In this document: piece after piece, positions 29,848 to 37,923 of the stretch | Numbering within the stretch: position 1 is the stretch's first letter | Layout: each line of letters begins with the position of its first letter | Source of the DNA: Pseudidiomarina sediminum DSM 21906 | GTDB lineage: Bacteria > Pseudomonadota > Gammaproteobacteria > Enterobacterales > Alteromonadaceae | Direction of reading: 5' to 3' | DNA length: 64,000 nt | NCBI RefSeq assembly: GCF_000423165.1 | Contig: NZ_AUHL01000006.1 | Coordinates: 297,107-361,106 of the forward strand | Program-made: the position numbers and the translations under genes | The notes under the pieces: model-generated | Database searches by the model: none | The model's input: only the letters and a program-made list of their open reading frames with translations | What the model was told of the DNA's origin: nothing

Positions 29848-31085
29848 AATTCAGAAACGACGCGCAGTCGACGCTCACTCTCTTTTACAAACGGGTTGCT
29901 TGTGTCCCATGCGTAGCCAGCAAGAATAGAGCAAATCATCGCTTTTATTTGTTCCTGTTGCTGACGGTAAAAAATAACATCTTGAAACGTGCAATTATAC
30001 CAGCCTTTAACAAAAGTGCGGAAGGTGTCGATACCTTTTCGTAGTGGCTGACTGAACTCTGTTTCCCAGTCTACCGGTTCACCCTCTAATTCGCGCAGGA
30101 CTAGCGGCACCGCCATGACCGATGACTTAAGTGCAATAGTGACACCGGAAGAAAAGACCGGATCAAGGAACTCACCTGCGTTGCCCAACAACGCGAAGCG
30201 CTTTCCGTAGAGTTGTCGCACATTGGCGGAGTAACCGGTCAGCACCTGTTCTGGGCGAATGACGTCATAGTCGCCTAAGAGCTCAACCAAAAAAGGTTCG
30301 TCTGCGACTTTTTGCCATAACGCCTCGGCAGGTGTTTGTGCTGGGTCGAAATACTCAGTGCCGCCAACCACGCCGAAACTGGCAGTGTTGTCGGCAAATG
30401 GAATGAGCCAAAACCACAGTTCAGGCTGCTTTGGGTGAACTGTGATCAAAATCTTATTCGGGTCGAATGCAGGGTGCGCAAGCTTACTACGGACATGACA
30501 AAACGCCGCTTGGCGGACGGGGAAGTCCGACGGGTACTCAAGCTCTAGCAGGCGCGGCAACACCCGTCCAAAACCACTGCCGTCGAGCAAAAAGCGTCCA
30601 CAAATACGCAGCGTCGTTTGCTGCTCTAAGACGGTACAGCTTAAGGCGACGCCTTCCGGTGCGTCTAAATCGACCGCATCCACTTGGATGCCGTGTTTGA
30701 CCTCTGCGCCATAAGCCGCAGCTTCATTGATCAGGAGATTATCAAAATGTTCACGTTTGATTTGATAGGTCGTACCGGGCCCAGGCGATGACTTCTTTGT
30801 AAAATCAAAATGGGTTTTGTCGCCGTCGCGATAGAAGGCTGCACCGTTTTTAAACTGAAAGCTCAAGGCTTCAGCTTCGCGTTCTACAGCAGCTAGCAAG
30901 CCTGCTTCCGCCAAATAGCTCATACATTGCGGCAACAGACTTTCGCCAATAGAAAAGCGCGGAAAGTGCTGCCGTTCAAGTACCAGCACCCGTTGCCCTG
31001 CTTGCGCAAGCATGGCTGCTGCGGCGGCGCCCGATGGACCAGCGCCGATAATGATCACATCGTAAAGAGAATGGTTGAACTGCAC
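29826..31085 (-). CDS. FAD-dependent oxidoreductase with flavin halogenase signatures
   Basis: A 419-aa flavoprotein of the tryptophan/phenol halogenase superfamily. It has the FAD motif GAGPSG (14-19), the lysine at position 79 in FKNGAAF where halogenases keep their catalytic Lys, the WFWLIP form of the WxWxIP motif at 224-229, and FLDPVFSSG in the second half, as in pyrrole and phenol halogenases. It lies between the exporter and DUF3261 genes. The start is GTG, sharing a base with the exporter stop, with AAGGA eight bases before. It may halogenate the aryl head group, as in the brominated xanthomonadins, or be a hydroxylase/reductase with a conserved fold. No flavin reductase is nearby. 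Confidence 0.85.
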   Translation of the reverse strand: MQFNHSLYDVIIIGAGPSGAAAAAMLAQAGQRVLVLERQHFPRFSIGESLLPQCMSYLAEAGLLAAVEREAEALSFQFKNGAAFYRDGDKTHFDFTKKSSPGPGTTYQIKREHFDNLLINEAAAYGAEVKHGIQVDAVDLDAPEGVALSCTVLEQQTTLRICGRFLLDGSGFGRVLPRLLELEYPSDFPVRQAAFCHVRSKLAHPAFDPNKILITVHPKQPELWFWLIPFADNTASFGVVGGTEYFDPAQTPAEALWQKVADEPFLVELLGDYDVIRPEQVLTGYSANVRQLYGKRFALLGNAGEFLDPVFSSGVTIALKSSVMAVPLVLRELEGEPVDWETEFSQPLRKGIDTFRTFVKGWYNCTFQDVIFYRQQQEQIKAMICSILAGYAWDTSNPFVKESERRLRVVSELCQTDTY

Positions 31086-33358
31086 TAGGAATGTCCTTTG
31101 AAATAGGCGGTAGAGAGAACGGGTGCCAGCAAGGCAGTCACCCCAACCCCAACCAAAACAGTGGTGCCAAACGCGGCGATAGCAGGGGTGCTACTGAAGC
31201 TTAGTGCACCAAACGCGACCATGGTCGTTAGCGCGGAAATACTAATAGCTTGCAGTGCGTGTGCACGCTGAATGGGGCTAGCGCAAAACACCCCATAGTC
31301 GATCCCTAACACAACCACGAGCATGGCGCCGATAAGATGAAATAGGTTCAGCGCCTGACTGAGCAAGGCAACGCTAAAAGCACAAGCAATGGCGCTGATA
31401 ATAATGACGATGATCTGCGTACTGATCAGGGCCCGCTGCTGTAGTTTTTCGGCGGGCAGGCGCCAGGTGAGCAGTAGCCACGCTAGGGCCAATAAACCGA
31501 GTAACCAGAGTGCCAGTTGTTGACGATACAGTGCCAGCGAATCACTGGCTTGCGTGAGGGGGTTGAAAAGCTCAGCTTGAGGCCAGTGTTGTAGCGCCTG
31601 CTTTAACGCGGCGCGGTCAGTTATATCAGCGAGGCGGATGATGGCAACGGCCGCAGCGTCATTTTCCTGAGCGTTAAAAAACGCGGGGTACAGTGGATGG
31701 TGCGCAATACCGCCTGACGTTGGCGGATAGCTCGGCGCGTCAATGCCGAGCCAACTCAGATAGGCTTGCCCCTCGGGCTGTTGCCAGAGCTTTTCCAAAG
31801 CCGCTTGGGTCGTCGCGAGTTGTTGTGGAGTCGGTACATAGTCAAACCAACTTTGCCAACGCGAGAGTATCCCTTGCTGTTGCCACTGCGGCAGCAACGC
31901 ATTGATTTCGCCATATATCGGATACAGTGCAGCAATGTCTGGGCCACGCAGAAGAATCACATCGGCATCATAATAGGCGGAGGTTTGCGCGCGCACATGC
32001 TGTTCTTGTGCTAGCAAAGATGCCGGTGATGATGCCAATTGTTGCACCGCATCGTCCGTATCGTAAAGTGCAGCCAAAGTGGCAACTGGCACAAAACAGG
32101 CGATACAGAGGAGACTTAGCCGTAGGCGCGAGCTAAGGCGCTGATAGCCATTTTCCAGAGTTTGGTGGAGTGCTTGCCATTGTGGTTTCGGCGACTGTGC
32201 CAGTCCAAGTTGAGGGGTCAGTAAGACGACCAGCAGCACGACCGCTAATGCTGCTGCCATAAACACGCCGAGCTGCTGCATCAGAGGGAGTGGTAACCCG
32301 AGCAAGAGGAGAAAGCCGGCGATGGTGGTACAGGCTCCTAACAGTAGCGCTGGCACCACGTGACGCCAGCTGTGCCGACCGTGGCTGGCACCGATGCTGG
32401 CATGAAAGACGTAGTCGATACATAGCCCAATTAAGGTGGTGGCAAAGACCAGTGTTAATAGGTGCGCGTGGGGAAAGGCCCATAGTACGGCGGTGATCCC
32501 AGCCAGTGACGACAACGCGAGTGTCAGCGCAGCAAAAAATAATTGTCGAAGCGAACGAAAGACCCAAAGCAACAGCAACAACACCACGATGACGGAAAGC
32601 CCACCAAACCAAGTCATTTCCGATTTTGCTTGTGCGGCTGCGGCACTGGCATGGAAAATAAGCCCGCTGCGCGCCACCTCGACCTGTGGGAACTGTTGTT
32701 GCACCTGCGCAATGAGCTGTTCGACCTGTTGCGTCACCTGCTCGGCGGCAGTTTGACTCAGTGCATCGGCTGTGCTCGTCAGCGGCAGTAGCAGTTGGAA
32801 GACGTCACCTTGTCGACGCTGATAGAGAGGGCCTGAAGCCTGAAAGCCCGGAAATACTTCGGGTAAAGATTCGACGTAAGTTTGACCGAGCAGGAGTGGA
32901 TCTTGTTGGATATCTGCCCAGACCGGCAACGGTTGCTGTAGACGTTGCTGGGCGTTGTTAATCAACTGCTGTGGGTCGTGTTGCAGGAGCGTTAGGGCCG
33001 CTGGCGTCGCCCAGTAGCCAGCGTGCTCCGCGTAAACCTGCAAGAACTGGGCACTGCTTTGCCCACTGAGGGGGGTAATGCCTGACGCGTGTTCGGTCAG
33101 TGCTGTGAGCTGCGCGGTAAGCAACTTTTGCAGTGGCGCTTGTAGCTCTTCGGGACCACTAAACAGTAGCAAAAAGCGTTGTTCGTTCGGCTTTTGACTG
33201 GCGAGGTAACGTTTATGATAGGGATCAGCTTCTTGGGGCAACGTATCAAGTAGGCTACTTTGCCATTGCACCATTGGTACTCGCACCGCCAGCAGGCCGC
33301 TTAGCACTGCGCCAGCAACCAGCAGGAGGAACCAAGCGAACCCTCTAGTGCGTTGCAT
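31085..33358 (-). CDS. MMPL/RND-type exporter of the aryl polyene cluster (ApeM position)
   Basis: A protein of about 757 aa with an N-terminal membrane helix, a large periplasmic loop (about 50-235), a bundle of five to six helices, a second periplasmic loop (about 420-590) and a second helix bundle. This is the doubled layout of the MMPL exporters in aryl polyene clusters. It presumably moves the lipid-linked polyene across the inner membrane to the LolA-like carrier. The ATG at 33358 is preferred: a longer frame beginning with TTG at 33418 lies within the upstream gene. The gene overlaps the LolA-like gene by 14 bases. Confidence 0.88.
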   Translation of the reverse strand: MQRTRGFAWFLLLVAGAVLSGLLAVRVPMVQWQSSLLDTLPQEADPYHKRYLASQKPNEQRFLLLFSGPEELQAPLQKLLTAQLTALTEHASGITPLSGQSSAQFLQVYAEHAGYWATPAALTLLQHDPQQLINNAQQRLQQPLPVWADIQQDPLLLGQTYVESLPEVFPGFQASGPLYQRRQGDVFQLLLPLTSTADALSQTAAEQVTQQVEQLIAQVQQQFPQVEVARSGLIFHASAAAAQAKSEMTWFGGLSVIVVLLLLLWVFRSLRQLFFAALTLALSSLAGITAVLWAFPHAHLLTLVFATTLIGLCIDYVFHASIGASHGRHSWRHVVPALLLGACTTIAGFLLLLGLPLPLMQQLGVFMAAALAVVLLVVLLTPQLGLAQSPKPQWQALHQTLENGYQRLSSRLRLSLLCIACFVPVATLAALYDTDDAVQQLASSPASLLAQEQHVRAQTSAYYDADVILLRGPDIAALYPIYGEINALLPQWQQQGILSRWQSWFDYVPTPQQLATTQAALEKLWQQPEGQAYLSWLGIDAPSYPPTSGGIAHHPLYPAFFNAQENDAAAVAIIRLADITDRAALKQALQHWPQAELFNPLTQASDSLALYRQQLALWLLGLLALAWLLLTWRLPAEKLQQRALISTQIIVIIISAIACAFSVALLSQALNLFHLIGAMLVVVLGIDYGVFCASPIQRAHALQAISISALTTMVAFGALSFSSTPAIAAFGTTVLVGVGVTALLAPVLSTAYFKGHS

Positions 33359-33914
33359 CTGCTTGTGATTCACGTGGGGTGAAGGTGATGACGCTACGGT
33401 TGCCTTGGGTTTCTTCAATCGTCACTTGTTCGATGCCGGCGCTACCACAACTTGTGATCTCACGAATAAACTGTTGCAACTGCGCGGCTTTGGGTTGTAG
33501 GGCAAGGCAGTGTTCGGTCTGTTGATAGCTAAAACTTTGCGCTAAGGCTTCAGCGTCACCTTGCAAGACCGCGAGGAGCAGTTGTGCGACCACTTCGCTA
33601 CCACGCATGGTTGTGCCATCTCCACCAGCGGTGATGCCCTCAGCGCTGATGGTTAATTGTTGTTGCAAGGGTTGTTGGGTATGCCAAAGAACTTGCGTTG
33701 CAGTAATGGTCAGCTCACCTTCACTAACCAAAGGACGTGGTAAACCCTCAATGCTACGGCGTTGGACAAAATTGACATGCAACGGGAGCGGTTGCTGTTG
33801 GGCAGCGAGAAAGTTTTTGAGGGCATCGGAAGGAGCATCTTGTGCACCCACACGAGGACTCCCTAGCATGATGATTGTGCAGCTCAGTAACAACAGGTAA
33901 CGATAGAGGCTCAT
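33345..33914 (-). CDS. LolA-like outer-membrane carrier (ApeL position)
   Basis: A 189-aa protein with a signal peptide (about 1-24) and a LolA-like half-barrel: LHVNFVQRRSIEGLPRPL (46-63) corresponds to the conserved first strands of this family. Cluster-specific LolA-like carriers are thought to ferry the aryl polyene lipid through the periplasm. Two cysteines (near 135 and 155) could form a disulfide. It overlaps the thioesterase gene upstream by four bases and the exporter downstream by 14. Confidence 0.85.
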   Translation of the reverse strand: MSLYRYLLLLSCTIIMLGSPRVGAQDAPSDALKNFLAAQQQPLPLHVNFVQRRSIEGLPRPLVSEGELTITATQVLWHTQQPLQQQLTISAEGITAGGDGTTMRGSEVVAQLLLAVLQGDAEALAQSFSYQQTEHCLALQPKAAQLQQFIREITSCGSAGIEQVTIEETQGNRSVITFTPRESQADATH

Positions 33915-34324
33915 GACGGCTCCACCCCAAGACGCTCAAATAAGATTGGTGGTGACTCGAACAACATCTCTTGGGTATCGATGGCGACGGCGACTTGAAT
34001 ACTGGTTGCTTTGGTCAGCACCTGTTCGGTGTCACAGCACTGAATCACATAATCAATGCGCAAGCGATGTTCCCACTCTTTCAGCGTTGCAATGACCTCA
34101 ACATCTTGGCCATAGCGCGCCGACGCGACATACTTTAGGCGTAGGTCAACGATGGGCCAAAGGTGGCCATTCGCTTCCATCTCGGGATAATCGTAGTTAA
34201 ACAGTCGTAACAGTTCGCTGCGTGCCATTTCTAAATACTTCACATAATGCCCATGCCAGACCACATGCATGGCATCGACATCAAAAAATGGCACATTTAT
34301 CTTCAAACGCGTTTGATACATCAT
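33911..34324 (-). CDS. apeK: acyl-CoA/ACP thioesterase (ApeK type)
   Basis: A 137-aa hot-dog thioesterase of the 4-hydroxybenzoyl-CoA thioesterase type. The catalytic Asp17 is in FFDVDAMHVVWHGHYVKY (14-31). In aryl polyene pathways a thioesterase of this kind releases or proofreads chains from the ACPs. It is translationally coupled to the ammonia-lyase gene: the lyase stop lies inside its ATGATG start. The exact ACP or CoA preference is not visible. Confidence 0.86.
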   Translation of the reverse strand: MMYQTRLKINVPFFDVDAMHVVWHGHYVKYLEMARSELLRLFNYDYPEMEANGHLWPIVDLRLKYVASARYGQDVEVIATLKEWEHRLRIDYVIQCCDTEQVLTKATSIQVAVAIDTQEMLFESPPILFERLGVEPS

Positions 34325-35862
34325 TCGTCCTTATAGAGGGTCCAGCGTTGTGCTCGGACTTGCTCAAGCCAATAACGAAGCTCTGCTTCTAGAGGGCGAT
34401 CTTCTTGCACCAAGGTGAAGTCTGCGCTGATATCTGCAAGCATCGCATCAATCGCCGCGCTACACTGTGTTTGCCCAGCCTGTTGTCGGCGCAGCTGTAC
34501 CCCTTGTACGGTGGCCAATAAGGTTGCCACCATGACCTGCTCGGTCAGCTCCAGCACGCGTAAACAATCACGTGCAGCAATGGTGCCCATACTTACTTTA
34601 TCTTGGTTGTGGCACTCGGTCGAACGTGAAAAGACACTGGCTGGCATGGTTAGCTTTAAGGCTTCTGCAGTCCAAGCTGAGCAGCCAATCTGCACGGCTT
34701 TAAATCCATGGTTGATGGGCTGGCGCGCCCCCTTTGCAGCGGACAAGTTGGCAGGCAGGCCGTTGTTCATCTTCGTGTCCATTAACAAAGCCATCTGGCG
34801 ATCATGTAAGTCCGCCAAGTTAGCCACCGCTGTTTTCATGCTGTCCATAACCATGGCGATATGGCCACCGTAAAAGTGCCCTCCGTGCAGGACGTGTTCA
34901 CCTTCACCGTCAATGATTGGATTGTCATTGGCACTGTTGAGTTCATTTTCGATGGTTGTTTGGAACCATGGTAGCGCATCACGCAGCACGCCAATAACAT
35001 GTGGTGCGCAGCGAATGGAGTAGCGATCTTGCAAACGATCGGAATTACGAGGGTGCTCAAAATGATTCAGGTCGTGCTGAATCCAACTGGCAATGCGTTG
35101 CTGACCTTGGTGTGGCTTCACCGCAAAAAGCTTATCATCAAAGTGATTACTGTTGCCTTGCAGCGCAATGCTGGCAAGTGCCGTGATGCGGGCTGATAAA
35201 CGCGAGAGGTACTCGGCACGATGCCACGCCTGACAGGCTAAAGCGGTCATCACCGCAGTACCATTCATGATCGCTAAGCCTTCTTTGGGACGTAAGCTCA
35301 ATGGCGCTAAGCCAAGCTCTTCGAATACTTCAGCGCTTGCGCGCGTTTGGCCTTGGTAGCGCACCTCGCGCTCGCCGATAAGTGCACCGGCCACATAAGA
35401 TAGTGGCGTCAGATCGCCGCTGGCGCCGACGCTACCCTCTTCAGGGATCAATGGCAGAATATTGTGATTCAGCATCACCACGAGGCGCTCCATCAAGGCC
35501 CAGCTAACGCCTGAGTAGCCTTGCGCGAGTGAGCATAGGCGGGTCGCTAAGATTGCGCGCACACTGTCGTCGCTAAAATGGTTGCCTAAGCCGCAGCCGT
35601 GGAACCGCGTTAGATGAATTGGCAGTTCGTGCACGAGCTCGAGTGGAACCTTGACCGTACAGCTGTCGCCATAGCCTGTGGTGACCCCGTAAATCACCCC
35701 ATCTTCACGCAGTAGCTTATCTAAAAAAGCGGTGCCTGCATTGATCCGCTGACGAAATCCGGTGTCATCGCTCAAGCCCGCTGTGCACTGCTGTTGAGTG
35801 AGCCGAATAATGTCGTCAATGGTGATGCGTTTGCCGCCAAACGCTAGGGTTGCTACGGACAT
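34321..35862 (-). CDS. MIO-type aromatic amino acid ammonia-lyase
   Basis: A 513-aa member of the HAL/PAL/TAL family. The self-forming MIO cofactor triad is Ala147-Ser148-Gly149 within SVGASGDLTPLSY, and the catalytic Tyr58 is in YGVTTGYG. The two residues that set substrate choice align to Phe87-His88 (RFHGCG), unlike the His-Leu of a tyrosine lyase such as that of Rhodobacter, Phe-Leu of plant-type PAL or Ser-His of histidine lyases. Inside an aryl polyene cluster the likely product is 4-coumarate or cinnamate, to be activated by the adenylating ligase. A histidine role is unlikely, as no hut gene is nearby. Confidence 0.87.
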   Translation of the reverse strand: MSVATLAFGGKRITIDDIIRLTQQQCTAGLSDDTGFRQRINAGTAFLDKLLREDGVIYGVTTGYGDSCTVKVPLELVHELPIHLTRFHGCGLGNHFSDDSVRAILATRLCSLAQGYSGVSWALMERLVVMLNHNILPLIPEEGSVGASGDLTPLSYVAGALIGEREVRYQGQTRASAEVFEELGLAPLSLRPKEGLAIMNGTAVMTALACQAWHRAEYLSRLSARITALASIALQGNSNHFDDKLFAVKPHQGQQRIASWIQHDLNHFEHPRNSDRLQDRYSIRCAPHVIGVLRDALPWFQTTIENELNSANDNPIIDGEGEHVLHGGHFYGGHIAMVMDSMKTAVANLADLHDRQMALLMDTKMNNGLPANLSAAKGARQPINHGFKAVQIGCSAWTAEALKLTMPASVFSRSTECHNQDKVSMGTIAARDCLRVLELTEQVMVATLLATVQGVQLRRQQAGQTQCSAAIDAMLADISADFTLVQEDRPLEAELRYWLEQVRAQRWTLYKDE

Positions 35863-35865
35863 CGG

Positions 35866-36810
35866 TTACAGATCCTTGTCGTGTTGTTGCCAAAAAGAAT
35901 AAAAGTTGAACCATTGGTACGGGTAACGTTGACAGAGCATTTCCAGCTTCGCAACATAGCGTGAGAGTACCTCTTGAATCGCTTGCTGGCGCTCACGTCG
36001 CGGTAGTTTGAGTTGCGTTGTGAGCAAATCTAAATGTAAATCGAAGCCAGCGTCTTCAGTGCGACGCAAACAGAATAGCAAATAAACCGGGCATTCAAGC
36101 ACGCTAGCAAGTACCCATGGACCTATGGCAAAAGGTGCTGGAGCACCAAGAAAGTCGTGCTGGACACTTTGACTGGCGTCTGTCACCGAGACGCGGTCGC
36201 CAACAATCACCACAAATTCACCTTGATCCACCCGTTCACGCAAGCGAATGGCCAGCGCCATATCGATAGAGGTGACTTGAATGATATCAATGGCGACACT
36301 CGGATTGAGTTCTTGTAGCGCCCGGTTAAAGGCTTGTGCATGTTCGGTAAATACCAAGACATTCATGCGCTTGCTGTAGTTGCTACTGGCGATAGCGCGG
36401 GCGACTTCAAGGTTGCCAAGGTGGCTACCGATGAGGATGCCGCCCTCACTCCGTTGTTCAAGATCTTGAAAGAGGGTATTGCCACAGTTTTGTACATCAG
36501 TGCGTTGAATGCGACCAATCCAAGCATCGGTTTTTGCCAGCGAGGCCAGGCCAAATTGCCAAAAATGGCGCAAACTGTTCCGCCAGTTCGGAGCTCTGGC
36601 AAAGGGCGAGGCTGGCCCGGAAAACTGATGCAAGCGCTGCAAGTAGCTTAATGAAGCGCGACGCGCATCACCACCGGTCAAAAAGAAGTATAAAATGACC
36701 GGCGCGAGTACCAGTCGCATCAACCAATGACCGCCATACTTATAGGCGCGCAAGATAAAGACGATGCCCCAGTAACTACCGCGTTCTTCTTTTTTCGCCC
36801 AATGGCTCAT
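35866..36810 (-). CDS. lipid A-type acyltransferase of the aryl polyene cluster
   Basis: A 314-aa inner-membrane-associated acyltransferase of the LpxL/COG4261 superfamily with an HX4E catalytic motif in GSHLGNLE near residue 140. It probably transfers the aryl polyene acyl chain or a fatty acid onto the glycosylated lipid. The start at 36810 forms an ATGA overlap with the upstream glycosyltransferase stop and has GAGG six bases before. In E. coli ApeJ I recall glycosyltransferase and acyltransferase modules in one protein; here they are two coupled genes. Confidence 0.86.
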   Translation of the reverse strand: MSHWAKKEERGSYWGIVFILRAYKYGGHWLMRLVLAPVILYFFLTGGDARRASLSYLQRLHQFSGPASPFARAPNWRNSLRHFWQFGLASLAKTDAWIGRIQRTDVQNCGNTLFQDLEQRSEGGILIGSHLGNLEVARAIASSNYSKRMNVLVFTEHAQAFNRALQELNPSVAIDIIQVTSIDMALAIRLRERVDQGEFVVIVGDRVSVTDASQSVQHDFLGAPAPFAIGPWVLASVLECPVYLLFCLRRTEDAGFDLHLDLLTTQLKLPRRERQQAIQEVLSRYVAKLEMLCQRYPYQWFNFYSFWQQHDKDL

Positions 36811-37556
36811 GCTGTGCCTCGCCGGCACTTACGTGCCAACAGTTTCGGTAACCGCAGCAACATGCCAAAAAACAACCGTGTATGCATTTTTGATATGCGC
36901 CAGTTGTCCGCTAAGCCCTGAAAGTGAGAGCGCCCACCCTCTGGGTAAATGACCTTGGTCGGAATAAAGTACATAGCGATACCACGCCAATACATGCGCA
37001 CCATAATCTCGATATCAAAGTCCATCCGCGCGCCGGGACAATGTGCTTCAATGGTGGCTAGTGTGGCCGCAACCGGATACACCCGGAAGCCACACATAGT
37101 GTCTTTCACTTGCAGCGACAAAGTTTCAATGTGTACCCAAAAATGCGTGATTTGTCGGCCGATTTTACGTGCTGTTGGAATTGAATCGTCGTATTGCGGT
37201 GCGCCACTGATAAGGGCCTCAGGATGCTTTGCCGCGCAGTCCCAGAAACGCGGAATGTCGTTGGCATCGTGTTGGCCGTCAGCATCAATTTGCAGCGCAT
37301 GCGTTAATCCACGCTGGTGCGCTTGCCGCAATCCTTCCATCACAGCCCCACCTTTCCCCGTATTCACCGGCAAATGATGCACCGCCACCCACTGTGGGTA
37401 CTGTTGTTGCAAGGCAGCTAATGCCTCTTTCGTCGCCGCATCAGAGCCATCATCAATAATGATAATCGGAAGCTGGTAGGGCAGTAACTGCGTCACTGTC
37501 GCGGCGATAGTGTCGTGATGATTGTAAATTGGGATGACAAAGCAACGCTGCAACAT
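36807..37556 (-). CDS. family 2 glycosyltransferase of the aryl polyene cluster
   Basis: A 249-aa GT-A glycosyltransferase. It has the nucleotide-binding IIDDGSDA (near 38-45), NTGKGGAVMEGL (near 65-76) and the DXD metal site in QIDADGQHD (near 88-96), as in dolichol-phosphate-type GT2 enzymes. It may build the sugar or polyprenyl-phosphate part of the lipid that carries the polyene. The start ATG at 37556 lies two bases after the dehydratase stop; a longer frame uses a TTG in the upstream gene. Confidence 0.88.
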   Translation of the reverse strand: MLQRCFVIPIYNHHDTIAATVTQLLPYQLPIIIIDDGSDAATKEALAALQQQYPQWVAVHHLPVNTGKGGAVMEGLRQAHQRGLTHALQIDADGQHDANDIPRFWDCAAKHPEALISGAPQYDDSIPTARKIGRQITHFWVHIETLSLQVKDTMCGFRVYPVAATLATIEAHCPGARMDFDIEIMVRMYWRGIAMYFIPTKVIYPEGGRSHFQGLADNWRISKMHTRLFFGMLLRLPKLLARKCRRGTA

Positions 37557-37557
37557 A

Positions 37558-37923
37558 TTAGCTCGGCTCAGCAAAAATCAGTCGTCCAGATGACATCGCA
37601 CGCTCACCACACTGATAGCGGAAGACCACACAGTTATCACGTTTGAACTCTAGGCGCAGGGTCACGTCAGCGCGTGGCAATAGCATGTCATTGAATTTCA
37701 GTACCTCAATGGTGCTGACTGAACGCGGTGTGTGCCAATGATCTGCAGCAATTTGGGCCGCCCAATCAAGTTGCGTGACACCCGGCAGTAAAGGCGCCTC
37801 GGGAAAGTGTCCTTGGAAATACACTGAATCAGGCGCCAAAGTGAAGTCAATCTGCAGTAGCGGACGCCCTTCAGGCGTGGTGTCCTGACGCAGCTGCGTG
37901 AATTCGGGAAGCTGTGGTTTCAT
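37558..37923 (-). CDS. apeI: 3-hydroxyacyl-ACP dehydratase (ApeI type)
   Basis: A 121-aa FabZ/FabA-like hot-dog dehydratase. The catalytic His lies in YFQGHFPEAPLLPGVTQLDW (near 35-54), the standard FabZ signature with Asp replacing the usual Glu at QLDW. In E. coli, ApeI and ApeP work together as the dehydratase pair of the pathway. It overlaps the ligase gene by four bases. Confidence 0.9.
   Translation of the reverse strand: MKPQLPEFTQLRQDTTPEGRPLLQIDFTLAPDSVYFQGHFPEAPLLPGVTQLDWAAQIAADHWHTPRSVSTIEVLKFNDMLLPRADVTLRLEFKRDNCVVFRYQCGERAMSSGRLIFAEPS

Noticed and set aside
34321-35862. Histidine ammonia-lyase of the hut pathway
   Set aside because: No hutU/hutI genes are nearby, it is embedded in the polyene operon, and the selectivity residues differ from histidine lyases.
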